Assembly (NCBI RefSeq): GCF_040227235.1
Contig: NZ_JBELNZ010000003.1
Coordinates: 248,001-312,000 of the forward strand
Reading direction: 5' to 3'
Source of the DNA: Parafrigoribacterium_A soli
GTDB taxonomy: Bacteria > Actinomycetota > Actinomycetes > Actinomycetales > Microbacteriaceae
DNA: 64,000 bases
Made by a program: the position numbers and the translations under genes. Below, one piece after another: positions 33,418 to 41,753 of this stretch (positions are counted from its first letter, which is position 1; each line of letters starts with the position of its first letter). A model generated the notes under the pieces. It saw nothing but the letters and a program-made list of their open reading frames with translations. It was not told the DNA's origin and did no database searches.

Positions 33418-34682
33418 CAAGCAACCGGCTCCATAACCTCGAGGCCGCCGAGGTAGGGGCGAAGAGCAGCGGGCACGCGCACGGAGCCGTCGGTCTGCTG
33501 ATGCGTCTCGAGAATGGCGACGAGCCACCTGGTCGTGGCGAGCGTCCCGTTCAGCGTCGCGACCGGCGCCGTCTTGCCCGACTCGGTGCGATAGCGGATG
33601 TCGAGCCGTCTGGCCTGGTAGGTCGTGCAATTGCTCGTGGAGGTGAGCTCTCGATACGTTCCCTGCGTCGGCACCCACGCCTCGATGTCGAACTTGCGAG
33701 CGGCGCTGGAGCCGAGGTCCCCGGCGGCGACGTCGATCACGCGATAGCTGAGTTCGCAGGCCTGCAGCATCGACTCCTGGTAGGAGACGAGCCGCTCGTG
33801 CTCGGCCTCGGCATCCTCGGGCAGCACGTAGCTGAACATCTCGAGCTTGTTGAACTGGTGCACGCGCAGGATGCCGCGAGTGTCCTTGCCCGCCGAGCCG
33901 GCCTCGCGACGGTAGCAGGTGGACCAGCCGGCGTACCGCAGCGGACCGCCGGAGACGTCGAGGATCTCGTCGGAGTGGAAGCCGGCGAGCGCGACCTCAC
34001 TCGTGCCGGTGAGATAGAGGTCATCGGCCGGAAGATAGTAGATCTCGTCGGAGTGCTCGCCGAGGAAGCCCGTGCCCGCCATGATTTCGGGCCGAACGAG
34101 CGTCGGGGTGATGAGCGGCTCGAACCCCTCGCTGAGCGCCTTGTCGAGGGCGAAGTTCATGAGCGCGATCTCGAGGCGGGCTCCGATGCCGCGGAGAAAG
34201 TAGAACCTGCTGCCGGAGACTTTGACGCCGCGGGCCAGGTCGAGGGCGCGGAGGCCCTCGGCGAGCTCTACGTGATCCCTCGGTTCGAAGTCGAAACTCG
34301 CCTTCTCGCCGACCTCGCGTAGCGTGACGAAGTTGTCTTCGCCGCCGGAGGGGACACCGTCGATGATCGGGTTGGCGATGGAGCCGGCGAGCTTGGAGAA
34401 CTCGGCCTCGGCATCCGTTGCCGCCTGGCTGAGCTCCTTGACCCGGGCCGCAAGCGACTGCGCCTCGGCCAGCAGACGCGCCTTGTCGTCGCCCTTGGCA
34501 GCCGCAACCTCTTTGCCGAGCGTCTTCTGGCTGGCCCGCAGGCTCTCGGACTCGGAGATCGCGCTGCGCCTGGTGACATCGGCGGCGAGTGCGTCGTCGA
34601 CGAGCGTCGCCGATGCTCCTCGCGCGATCTGGGATGCCCGTACGACGTCGGGATTCTCGCGAAGCAGCTGGGGATCAATCAC
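33417..34682 (-). CDS. serS: Seryl-tRNA synthetase
   Basis: This 421-residue class II aminoacyl-tRNA synthetase charges tRNA-Ser; two tRNA-Ser genes lie nearby. The N-terminal arm (about 30-100) is a coiled coil for binding the long variable arm. The catalytic core has LTGTSEVALAGFHSDEI, motif 2 YRREAGSAGKDTRGILRVHQF, and motif 3 LNGTLATTRWLVAILE. Length is normal. The start is a GTG at 34682 with GGAG close upstream. Confidence 0.97.
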   Translation of the reverse strand: MIDPQLLRENPDVVRASQIARGASATLVDDALAADVTRRSAISESESLRASQKTLGKEVAAAKGDDKARLLAEAQSLAARVKELSQAATDAEAEFSKLAGSIANPIIDGVPSGGEDNFVTLREVGEKASFDFEPRDHVELAEGLRALDLARGVKVSGSRFYFLRGIGARLEIALMNFALDKALSEGFEPLITPTLVRPEIMAGTGFLGEHSDEIYYLPADDLYLTGTSEVALAGFHSDEILDVSGGPLRYAGWSTCYRREAGSAGKDTRGILRVHQFNKLEMFSYVLPEDAEAEHERLVSYQESMLQACELSYRVIDVAAGDLGSSAARKFDIEAWVPTQGTYRELTSTSNCTTYQARRLDIRYRTESGKTAPVATLNGTLATTRWLVAILETHQQTDGSVRVPAALRPYLGGLEVMEPVA

Positions 34683-34724
34683 CGCTCCAGTCTATTCGGC
34701 GCCGGATGCCGTACCGTTGGCTGG

Positions 34725-35693
34725 GTGACGGCGTCCGAGCGGCGGGCCGCGATCGTGTTCAATCCGATCAAGGTCGACATGCGAAAACTGGAGAAGGCAA
34801 TCGCGCACGCGGAAGCGGAGAGCGGCTGGGGCGAGACCCACTGGTTCGAAACCAGTGAGGATGACTGGGGCCAGGGAGCCACGCGACGCGCGATCGACGC
34901 CGGTGCGGATGTCGTGATCGCCGCGGGCGGTGACGGCACGGTGCGCGCCGTGGCCGAGGGCCTGCGCGACAGCGGCGTTCCGATCGCGCTGCTCCCCTCC
35001 GGCACCGGAAACCTCCTGGCCCGCAACCTGAACCTGCCCCTAAACAGCATGGAGGACTCGATCGAGGCCGCCTTCACCGGCGCCGATCGCACGATCGACC
35101 TCGGCATCGCCGAGATCACGCGCCCCGACGGCACGACGGAGGAGAACGTCTTCCTCGTCATGGCGGGCCTCGGCCTCGACGCCAAGATGATCGCCATGAC
35201 CGACTCCAAGCTCAAGAAGGCCGTCGGATGGCTGGCCTACGTCGACGCCGGAGTGCGCGCGCTCCCGAGCCTGAAGCCGGTTCGGCTGCGCTACAGCGTG
35301 GATGATCGCCCGGAGCGGCAGCTCAGCGTGCACACCATCATCATCGGCAACTGCGGCACGCTGCCGGGCGGCATCCTGCTGATTCCCGACGCCAAGCCGG
35401 ATGACGGTCTGCTCGACATCGCAGCGCTGCGGCCCCAGGGAAAGTTCGGCTGGCTGCGCGTGTGGAACAAGGTCACCTGGGAGAACGGCGTGCTGCGCAA
35501 GTCGGCCGTCGGGCGCAAGATCATCGATCTCTCGAAAGACGTCAAGGACGTCACCTACTTTCAGGCACGCTCGCTGCGCATCGCGGTGACGGAGCCGCAG
35601 GAGTTCCAGCTCGACGGCGACGAGTTCGGCGAGGCACAGTCGGTGCGCACCTGGGTGGATGCGGGAGCGCTCACGGTGAAGGTAGCTGACTAG
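34725..35693 (+). CDS. Diacylglycerol kinase-family lipid kinase
   Basis: This 322-residue DAGK/YegS/BmrU-type protein has IVFNPIKVD (10-18), the nucleotide loop AAGGDGTVRAVAEGL (66-80), PSGTGNLLARNLNLP (91-105), DLGIAEI and the distal LDGDEFG. These cytoplasmic or membrane-associated enzymes phosphorylate diacylglycerol or related lipids, and some actinobacterial members make phosphatidylinositol mannoside precursors. The GTG at 34725 is divergent from serS. Its stop overlaps by a few bases the stop of the convergent membrane-protein gene at 35690. Confidence 0.93.
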   Translation: MTASERRAAIVFNPIKVDMRKLEKAIAHAEAESGWGETHWFETSEDDWGQGATRRAIDAGADVVIAAGGDGTVRAVAEGLRDSGVPIALLPSGTGNLLARNLNLPLNSMEDSIEAAFTGADRTIDLGIAEITRPDGTTEENVFLVMAGLGLDAKMIAMTDSKLKKAVGWLAYVDAGVRALPSLKPVRLRYSVDDRPERQLSVHTIIIGNCGTLPGGILLIPDAKPDDGLLDIAALRPQGKFGWLRVWNKVTWENGVLRKSAVGRKIIDLSKDVKDVTYFQARSLRIAVTEPQEFQLDGDEFGEAQSVRTWVDAGALTVKVAD

Positions 35694-35977
35694 CCCTGCG
35701 CAGGCTCTTCCTGTTCGGGCTCTTCGTCCGCGGCGGGAATCATCGGCGTCTGCTGCCAGCGCACGGCGCGCATGAACAGTACGCTCACGCAACAGGCCAG
35801 CCCGACGAGCGCGAGCGGGGGTGCCATCTGCTGTCGGAATTGCCAGAGCACATGGTCTATCGGCAGCTCACCGTTCGTACTGGCGGTCTGCGGAGGATTT
35901 ACGTCGCTGCACAAGACCCAGGCAGCGAGCAGGAGGACCGCAGCAACGATCAGGAGGGCCTTTTCGTGACGGGTCAT
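35690..35977 (-). CDS. Small two-helix membrane protein
   Basis: This 95-residue protein, when started at the ATG at 35977, overlaps the upstream gene's stop as ATGA; a GTG at 36004 would give 104 residues. It has two hydrophobic helices (about 7-25 and 53-73) and an acidic C-terminal tail (EEPEQEEPAQG). It is the third gene of the pheA transcript. No family is recognised; similar uncharacterised pairs follow pheA in related actinobacteria as far as I recall. Confidence 0.7.
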   Translation of the reverse strand: MTRHEKALLIVAAVLLLAAWVLCSDVNPPQTASTNGELPIDHVLWQFRQQMAPPLALVGLACCVSVLFMRAVRWQQTPMIPAADEEPEQEEPAQG

Positions 35978-36435
35978 GACGCCGGGCGATTGCGACGCTG
36001 CCACGAACGCCAGGCCGAAAAGAAGATGACACCCGCGATCGTGGCGAGGCCCACCGTGAACATGGGGATTCCGATCGCAGAGCCGTACGCGAACAGCAGC
36101 TGGAGCCCCTGGCTCTGCACCAGGCCCGCAGAGAAACCACCCACCATGAAGAAATAGGCGCTAAACGACAATGCGGGGCCGCCAAGCGTGAAGACCACGC
36201 CGATCACCCACAGGACGACGACGTAGGGGTTGATGCCGCGCCGCAGCTGCGGAGGCTCCGCGAGCGGGATCTCCACGGAGGGCTCCTCGGCCTGCACCAC
36301 CTCGGGTGACGCGGGCGGCTCGCCGATGGGATCCACCCTGGGCCGCGAGCGCGGTGCCTTCTGGGCATGCAGGGAGGGCTCATAGCCGCGTTGGAACGCC
36401 GGATCGAACCGCGGGTCGAACGTCGGCTCTGCCAT
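35974..36435 (-). CDS. DUF-type membrane protein with proline-rich N-terminus
   Basis: This 153-residue protein has a proline/glutamate-rich cytoplasmic N-terminus (about 1-67) and two hydrophobic segments near 70-100 and 110-143 (VVVLWVIGVVFTLGGPAL, PMFTVGLATIAGVIFFSAW). It ends with basic WRSWQRRNRP. It resembles the general class of small actinobacterial membrane proteins lying beside housekeeping genes. Its start overlaps the pheA stop (TAATG), so it is translationally coupled. Function unknown. Confidence 0.75.
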   Translation of the reverse strand: MAEPTFDPRFDPAFQRGYEPSLHAQKAPRSRPRVDPIGEPPASPEVVQAEEPSVEIPLAEPPQLRRGINPYVVVLWVIGVVFTLGGPALSFSAYFFMVGGFSAGLVQSQGLQLLFAYGSAIGIPMFTVGLATIAGVIFFSAWRSWQRRNRPAS

Positions 36436-37406
36436 TACTGGCCCTCCGGTTCGCCGGTGATCAGCCCGCGCAACCAGTCCCGTGCCTCGGTGAACACCTC
36501 GTCGCGGTAGCGCTGGTCGAAGACGACCGGCGTGCCGTCCGCACGGGGATACGAACCCAGGAAGATGACGTTCGGACTGAACCTGCGAAGGCCGAGCAGG
36601 GCATCCGCCACTCGTTCCTCGAGGATGTGCCCGTCGAGGTCGATCACGAAGCGGTAGCGACCGAGGTTGTCGCCGATCGGGCGCGATTCAAGCAGGCTCA
36701 TGTTGACGCCGCGGGTGGCGAACTGCTCGAGCATGTCGAGAAGGCCGCCCGCGCGGTCGTCGGGCAGCTCGGCGATGATGCTCGTCTTGTCCGCGCCGGT
36801 GACCGCGGGGGTCGAGGCGGTGCGCCCCACGAGCACGAAGCGCGTGACGGCGTGAGGGTTGTCGCCGATGTTCTCGGCGAGCACGACGAGGTCGTGATGC
36901 GCGGTGATTCCTGGCGGCGCGATCGCGGCGTCGGCCAGCGGGCCGCCCACGGAACCCGGCGCGGGAAAGAGCGAGGCCGCTGCCGCGACGTTCGAACTCG
37001 CCGGGATGTGCCCGTGTTCCGGCAGCGTCGAATCCACCCACAGGTGGCACTGGGCGTACGCGACCGGATGCGCGTTGATGACCTTCACGTCGGCGAGGGT
37101 CGTTCCCGGTCGGGCGACCAGCACGAAGTTCACGGGAACGAGGTACTCGCCGATGATGCGCAGATTCGGGATGGTGGCCAGGGCATCCTGGGTCGCACTC
37201 ACGCCGCCCTCGACCGAGTTCTCGATCGCGATCATGGCCGCGACGGAGCGACCTTCCACCACGTCGTCGAGCGCCTCGCCGACGTTGTTGACCGAACGCC
37301 ACGGCTTGCCCGCCGCGGCGGCCACCTGCGTGAGCGCGGCCTCGGTAAAGGTACCGGCCGGCCCGAGATAGCTGTACGTCTCGTTGGCGCTCGAGTGCTC
37401 AGGCAT
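36435..37406 (-). CDS. pheA: Prephenate dehydratase
   Basis: This 323-residue monofunctional enzyme converts prephenate to phenylpyruvate in phenylalanine biosynthesis. The PDT domain has YLGPAGTFTEAAL (13-25), IENSVEGGVSATQDAL (61-76) and the catalytic TRF triad (188-190). A C-terminal ACT domain (about 208-285) carries the ESRP motif (240-243) that mediates phenylalanine feedback. It leads a three-gene minus-strand transcript with two membrane proteins. Confidence 0.96.
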   Translation of the reverse strand: MPEHSSANETYSYLGPAGTFTEAALTQVAAAAGKPWRSVNNVGEALDDVVEGRSVAAMIAIENSVEGGVSATQDALATIPNLRIIGEYLVPVNFVLVARPGTTLADVKVINAHPVAYAQCHLWVDSTLPEHGHIPASSNVAAAASLFPAPGSVGGPLADAAIAPPGITAHHDLVVLAENIGDNPHAVTRFVLVGRTASTPAVTGADKTSIIAELPDDRAGGLLDMLEQFATRGVNMSLLESRPIGDNLGRYRFVIDLDGHILEERVADALLGLRRFSPNVIFLGSYPRADGTPVVFDQRYRDEVFTEARDWLRGLITGEPEGQ

Positions 37407-37576
37407 ACGCCGAGTTTATGGGTTAGCGACTCCGGCGCCCTCTCTCCCGCCGCATAACTCCTGCAGAACGCAGGCTGCGGCCTCGCCAGCGCGACGAATC
37501 CCGGCGCGCGGGCGCCGCATCCGTGAATCTGCCTGAGTTATGCACAGCGAGCGGGCACGGATGGAAGACTGGGACG

Positions 37577-39214
37577 ATGAACGAGCGCGCAGGAAAACCG
37601 GCCCAGGAATCCGACCTCATCGACGTCAAGCAACTCATTCACGCCTACTACGACCTCGTGCCCGACGTGACGATCCCCGAGCAGAAGGTGGTCTTCGGCA
37701 CCTCCGGCCACCGCGGCTCGTCGCTCGACCGGGCCTTCAACCAGACCCACATCGCAGCGATCACTCAGGCGATCGTCGACTACCGCACGAGCCAGGGCAT
37801 CACCGGACCCCTCTTCATGGGCCGCGACACCCACGCGCTCTCCCAGCCCGCGGAGACGACCGCGCTCGAGGTGCTGGTCGCCAACAGGGTGCGCGTGCTC
37901 GTCGACGAGTTCGGCGACTTCGTGCCGACCCCCGCGCTCAGCCACGCCATCCTGAAGTACAACGGCGGGGTCTCGACAGGCTCGACCAGCGGGGGCCAGG
38001 CCGACGGCATCATCATCACGCCGAGCCACAACCCGCCCCGCGATGGCGGCTTCAAGTACAACCCGCCGCACGGTGGGCCCGCCGACAGCGACGCCACGAG
38101 CTGGATCGCGAAGCGCGCCAACGAGCTCATCGCAAACGGCAATCGAGACGTGCTGTTCGCGGAGCCGAGTGCCGTCGAGACCTACGACTTCCGCGGCAAC
38201 TACGTGGATGACCTGGCCAACATCATCGACATGGACGCGATCAAGCGTGCCGGCCTTCACATCGGCGCGGACCCCCTCGGCGGTGCAAGCGTGCACTACT
38301 GGCAGCTCATCGCGGAGCGCTACGGCATCGATCTCACGGTCGTCAATCCGCTCGTCGACCCGCAGTGGGGATTCATGACGCTCGACTGGGACGGAAAGAT
38401 CCGCATGGACCCGTCCTCCGCCTCGGCCATGACCTCCGTGCTCGCGCACAAGGACGAGTACGCGATTCTCACCGGCAACGACGCGGATGCCGACAGGCAC
38501 GGCATCGTCACGCCCGACGGCGGCCTCATGAACCCCAACCACTACCTCGCGGTCGCGATTCAGTACCTCTACACGCACAGGCGAGAGTGGCGAACGGATG
38601 CCGCCATCGGCAAGACACTCGTCTCCAGCAGCATGATCGACCGGGTCGCCACCTCGCTCGGTCGGCGCCTCTGGGAGGTTCCTGTCGGTTTCAAGTGGTT
38701 CGTGCCGGGACTCATCGACGGCTCGGTCGCCTTCGGTGGCGAGGAGAGCGCCGGCGCGAGCTTCCTGCGCAAGGACGGCACCGTCTGGACGACGGATAAG
38801 GACGGCATCCTGCTCGCCCTGCTCGCGAGCGAGATCCTCGCCGTGACCGGCAAGACGCCCTCGCAGCTCTACGCGCAATTGGTCGCCGAGTTCGGTGACC
38901 CCGCGTACCAGCGGGTGGATGCCGTGGCCACGAAAGACCAGAAGGCCGCCCTCGGCAAGCTGAACGGTTCCGCGATCACCGCGACCGAGCTCGCGGGTGA
39001 CCCGATCACGGCCAAGCTCAGCGAGGCGCCCGGCAATGGCGCGGCGGTCGGCGGCGTGAAGGTCGTCACCGACAACGCCTGGTTCGCGGCGCGCCCGAGC
39101 GGCACCGAAGATGTCTACAAGATCTATGCGGAGTCATTCCTCGGCCCCGAGCACCTGAAGCGGGTGCAGGCCGAGGCGAAGACGATCGTGGACGCCGCGC
39201 TGAGCGGTCCCTGA
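37577..39214 (+). CDS. pgm: Phosphoglucomutase (alpha-D-glucose phosphate-specific)
   Basis: This 545-residue protein interconverts glucose 1- and 6-phosphate. It has FGTSGHRGSSLD (40-51), the phosphoserine loop ITPSHNPPRDGG (Ser150), the metal loop TGNDADADRHG, the sugar-specificity GGEESAGASF, and the phosphate-binding ARPSGTEDVYKIY. Just before the catalytic loop sits VSTGSTSGG (132-140), coded by a REP-like repeat, with no counterpart in the Pgm sequences I recall. The stop also lies in a second REP-like element. The ATG at 37577 gives the usual length; an upstream frame from 37523 has no ribosome site. Confidence 0.95.
   Translation: MNERAGKPAQESDLIDVKQLIHAYYDLVPDVTIPEQKVVFGTSGHRGSSLDRAFNQTHIAAITQAIVDYRTSQGITGPLFMGRDTHALSQPAETTALEVLVANRVRVLVDEFGDFVPTPALSHAILKYNGGVSTGSTSGGQADGIIITPSHNPPRDGGFKYNPPHGGPADSDATSWIAKRANELIANGNRDVLFAEPSAVETYDFRGNYVDDLANIIDMDAIKRAGLHIGADPLGGASVHYWQLIAERYGIDLTVVNPLVDPQWGFMTLDWDGKIRMDPSSASAMTSVLAHKDEYAILTGNDADADRHGIVTPDGGLMNPNHYLAVAIQYLYTHRREWRTDAAIGKTLVSSSMIDRVATSLGRRLWEVPVGFKWFVPGLIDGSVAFGGEESAGASFLRKDGTVWTTDKDGILLALLASEILAVTGKTPSQLYAQLVAEFGDPAYQRVDAVATKDQKAALGKLNGSAITATELAGDPITAKLSEAPGNGAAVGGVKVVTDNAWFAARPSGTEDVYKIYAESFLGPEHLKRVQAEAKTIVDAALSGP
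37969..37995. repeat. REP-like GTCTCGACAGGCTCGACC element inside pgm
   Basis: The 27-bp stretch differs by one base from the stretch at 52185-52211. It is in frame and encodes the extra VSTGSTSGG segment of pgm. Confidence 0.7.
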
Positions 39215-39274
39215 GCCTGTCGAAGGGCACGATCCCGCCCCTGGGCCTGTCGCACGGCGCTTCGACAAGCTCAG
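39211..39274. repeat. REP-like inverted repeat at the pgm/vanY junction
   Basis: CTGAGCctGTCGAAG (39211-39225) and CTTCGACaaGCTCAG (39260-39274) are inverted arms identical except at the two lower-case positions. A partial third unit (GGGCCTGTCG, 39243-39252) lies between them. The stop codons of both convergent genes fall in the arms. The hairpin may act as their terminator. Confidence 0.75.
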
Positions 39275-40071
39275 CGAGCGTGCGCGTAGTCCGGCGCTGG
39301 CGGCAGGCCGAAGAACTCCTCGAGCGTCGTGAAGCCCGTCTCGTGCATCTCGGTGGCGAGCTCCACACCGATGTAGCGGAAGTGCCACGGCTCGTACATG
39401 TAGCCGGTCACCGCGACCTTGTCTGCCGGATACCGCAGCAGAAAGCCGAAGCGATAGGCGTTGGCCGCGAGCCACTTACCCTGCGGCGTCTGCCCGAAGC
39501 AGGCAGCGAGTGCACACGTGAGCGGTTGGGCGCTGATGTCTGCCGCCAGGCCGGTCTGGTGCTCGCTGAAGCCAGGTCGGGCGCTCTGCGCGTCCGCGCC
39601 GGCCTGGCCGGCGCTGCGCACATAGCCGTTGTAGACGTTCACCTGCACGGCGTAGGAGCGGTATGCACTCTGCAACTGCATGCCGCCGGCGCCTTCGGCC
39701 TTGGCCGCCGCGAACATCGCAACCATGGCATCCGCTGCTGCCGCCCGCAGCGTCGGTGGGTTGAGGTGTGGCACCGGGGTCTGCACGAGATCCGGCGGTA
39801 CGTAGTTCGCGGGCTTGAGCTGTCTGAGCTTGTCTGCGACCACCCAGATGCTCGTCGGGTCATCGATCGAGAGCGCGTGCTTGTTGAAGAACGACTTCGG
39901 CTTGTCGACCGGCGGCGCGGGCGACGGGGTGACCGACGCGGAGGGACTGTCGGACGCGGAGGCGCTGGCCTGCCGCACCGGGACCCTGTCGGGTGCGCAG
40001 CCGGTCAGCGTGAGCGCGAGCGAGGCGGCCACCAGCGCGACGACCGGACGGGAGGCTCGCGCTGAGGGCAT
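39271..40071 (-). CDS. VanY-type D-alanyl-D-alanine carboxypeptidase lipoprotein
   Basis: This 266-residue protein starts at an ATG (40071) that gives a clean lipoprotein signal (lipobox LTLTGC, Cys25). The mature part has a Ser/Pro-rich linker and a peptidase M15B domain: SAYRSY (135-140), SEHQTGLAADI with zinc ligands His171 and Asp178, and YEPWHFRY with Glu227 and ligand His230. It would trim D-Ala from peptidoglycan stem peptides on the outer membrane face. No van resistance genes are near, so a wall-maturation role is likelier than glycopeptide resistance. Confidence 0.92.
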   Translation of the reverse strand: MPSARASRPVVALVAASLALTLTGCAPDRVPVRQASASASDSPSASVTPSPAPPVDKPKSFFNKHALSIDDPTSIWVVADKLRQLKPANYVPPDLVQTPVPHLNPPTLRAAAADAMVAMFAAAKAEGAGGMQLQSAYRSYAVQVNVYNGYVRSAGQAGADAQSARPGFSEHQTGLAADISAQPLTCALAACFGQTPQGKWLAANAYRFGFLLRYPADKVAVTGYMYEPWHFRYIGVELATEMHETGFTTLEEFFGLPPAPDYAHAR

Positions 40072-40222
40072 GCTGATGATGATAGTTGGGCCGCGATCAC
40101 GCCGAGGTGCACGCCAACGAGCGCCACGGTTCAGGATTCCAACGTCACGTCTTGATAACGGCTCCTCGCCCGTATTCACCGGCCCGGCGCCGTGCGCAGG
40201 GGTTCCTGAAAGCGAAATCATC

Positions 40223-40236
40223 TGAGAGCGCTCCCA
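40223..40236. promoter_or_regulatory. CebR-type operator 1
   Basis: TGAGAGCGCTCCCA matches the 14-bp Streptomyces CebR palindrome (TGGGAGCGCTCCCA) at 13 of 14 positions. It lies just upstream of the -35 box of the ceb promoter. Confidence 0.85.
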
Positions 40237-40244
40237 CGACCGCG

Positions 40245-40272
40245 TTGACTTCGCTCTCGTGATCTGTATAGT
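40245..40272 (+). promoter_or_regulatory. ceb operon promoter
   Basis: TTGACT (40245-40250) and TATAGT (40267-40272), 16 bp apart, are close to the sigma-70 consensus. It is bracketed by three CebR-type operators. Confidence 0.8.
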
Positions 40273-40287
40273 CTGACCGCGATTGTC

Positions 40288-40301
40288 TGAGAGCGCTCCC
40301 A
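40288..40301. promoter_or_regulatory. CebR-type operator 2
   Basis: TGAGAGCGCTCCCA is identical to operator 1. It begins 15 bp after the -10 box, near the expected transcription start. Confidence 0.88.
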
Positions 40302-40311
40302 CAGTTGGATT

Positions 40312-40325
40312 TGGGAGCGCTCCCA
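40312..40325. promoter_or_regulatory. CebR operator 3 (perfect palindrome)
   Basis: TGGGAGCGCTCCCA is an exact 14-bp palindrome and an exact match to the Streptomyces CebR box. It lies in the leader of the operon, 38 bp before the cebE start. Confidence 0.9.
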
Positions 40326-40362
40326 TCGATCGTCCCCCATCCACGCACACAAAGGAGTGACC

Positions 40363-41688
40363 GTGAAACTTTCACGACGCACCACCCTCGCAGCAAGCAT
40401 CGCCATGGCCTCGGCCATCGCCATGCTGGCAACCGGATGTTCGACCGGCGGCACCACCGGCGGCAGCTCCGACGAGAACATCACCCTCACTATCACGACC
40501 TTCGGCACCATGGGTCTCGACGCCAACTACAAGGCGTACGAGAAGGCCCACCCGAACATCACCATCAAGGCGACGAACATCGACACCGGTGACAACGCCA
40601 AGACCGACTGGCAGACCAAGCAGGCCGCCGGCGCCGGGCTCCCCGACATCCAGGCCACCGAAGAGGGATGGCTGAGCGCCGTCATGCAGGTCTCGGACCA
40701 GTTCCAAGATCTGCGCGACTACGGCATGAACAAGATCAAGGACCGCTGGGTCGACTGGAAGGTCGCTCAGATGACCGATAAGGACGGCCGCATCATCGGT
40801 TACGGCACGGACATCGGCCCGGAGGGACTCTGCTACAACAGCAAGCTCTTCGCCGCTGCAGGCATGCCGAGCGACCGCGAGGGTGTCGCCAAGCTGCTCG
40901 GCGGAGCAGACGCAACCTGGGACGACTACTTCAAGGTCGGCGCCGAGTACAAGGAGAAGACCGGCAAGGCCTTCTACGACCAGTCCGGATTCATCTGGAA
41001 CGCCATGGTCAACCAGCAGAAGGAGGGCTACTACACCTCCGATGGCAAGCTCAACGTGCAGAACAACGCCACGCTGAAGGGCCTCTGGTCCAAGCTCGCG
41101 GCGGCGACCACGTCCGGTCAGTCCTCCAACCAGACCCAGTGGGACTGGGGCAAGGGCAAGGCATTCCTTGACGGTAGCTTCGCGACCATGATCTGCCCGG
41201 GCTGGATGCTCGGCAACGTCAAGGGCGGCGTCACCCAGGGCGGCGGAGACGCCACCTCCGGTTGGGACTTCGCCGACGTGTTCCCCGGCGGCGCAGCCAA
41301 CTGGGGCGGAAGCTTCCTGACCATCCCGAAGACGTCGAAGCACCCGAAGGAGGCCGCGGCACTCGCCGAGTGGCTGACCGAGCCCGCGCAGCAGACGAAG
41401 GCCTTCGAGAAGGCCGGAACGTTCCCGAGCACGCTCAAGGGACAGACCGAGCCAGGCGTGACCGGCCCGAACGAGCTGTCGAAGTTCTTCAACGACGCTC
41501 CGGTCGGCGAGATCCTCGCCTCCCGCGCCAAGGGTGTCGTCGCTCAGTTCAAGGGTCCGGATGACTCGGTCATCCAGTCACAGGTGTTCGGCCCGTCCGT
41601 GCAGCTGCTCGACTCGAGCAAGGCGAACGGCGACAAGGCCTGGGCCAACGCCATGGACCTGCTCAAGCAGCTCGTCATCAACAAGTAG
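40363..41688 (+). CDS. cebE: Cellobiose/beta-glucoside ABC transporter substrate-binding lipoprotein
   Basis: This 441-residue extracellular solute-binding protein (family 1) carries a lipoprotein signal (MLATGC, Cys26). It has typical sugar-binding features such as TITTFGTMGLDANYKAYEKAHPNI, DIQATEEGWLSAVMQ and GKGKAFLDGSFATMICPGWM. It would capture cello-oligosaccharides outside the membrane and pass them to the two permeases. The GTG at 40363 has AAAGGAG five bases upstream. The promoter with CebR operators lies directly before it, and a GC-rich hairpin follows its stop. Confidence 0.92.
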   Translation: MKLSRRTTLAASIAMASAIAMLATGCSTGGTTGGSSDENITLTITTFGTMGLDANYKAYEKAHPNITIKATNIDTGDNAKTDWQTKQAAGAGLPDIQATEEGWLSAVMQVSDQFQDLRDYGMNKIKDRWVDWKVAQMTDKDGRIIGYGTDIGPEGLCYNSKLFAAAGMPSDREGVAKLLGGADATWDDYFKVGAEYKEKTGKAFYDQSGFIWNAMVNQQKEGYYTSDGKLNVQNNATLKGLWSKLAAATTSGQSSNQTQWDWGKGKAFLDGSFATMICPGWMLGNVKGGVTQGGGDATSGWDFADVFPGGAANWGGSFLTIPKTSKHPKEAAALAEWLTEPAQQTKAFEKAGTFPSTLKGQTEPGVTGPNELSKFFNDAPVGEILASRAKGVVAQFKGPDDSVIQSQVFGPSVQLLDSSKANGDKAWANAMDLLKQLVINK

Positions 41689-41701
41689 CACCTCTTCACC
41701 C

Positions 41702-41732
41702 GAGGCCCCCGGTCTTCACGACCGGGGGCCTC
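41702..41732 (+). terminator. cebE-cebF intercistronic hairpin
   Basis: GAGGCCCCCGGTC (41702-41714) and GACCGGGGGCCTC (41720-41732) form a perfect 13-bp stem with a TTCAC loop. Such structures after a binding-protein gene usually stabilise its message or attenuate the permease genes so that the binding protein is made in excess. Confidence 0.75.
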
Positions 41733-41753
41733 ACCCTCTCGGAGACAAAGCCC

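Noticed and set aside
39271..40071. VanY protein as glycopeptide resistance
   Set aside because: No vanHAX or VanRS-like genes are nearby; a wall-maturation carboxypeptidase is the simpler reading.
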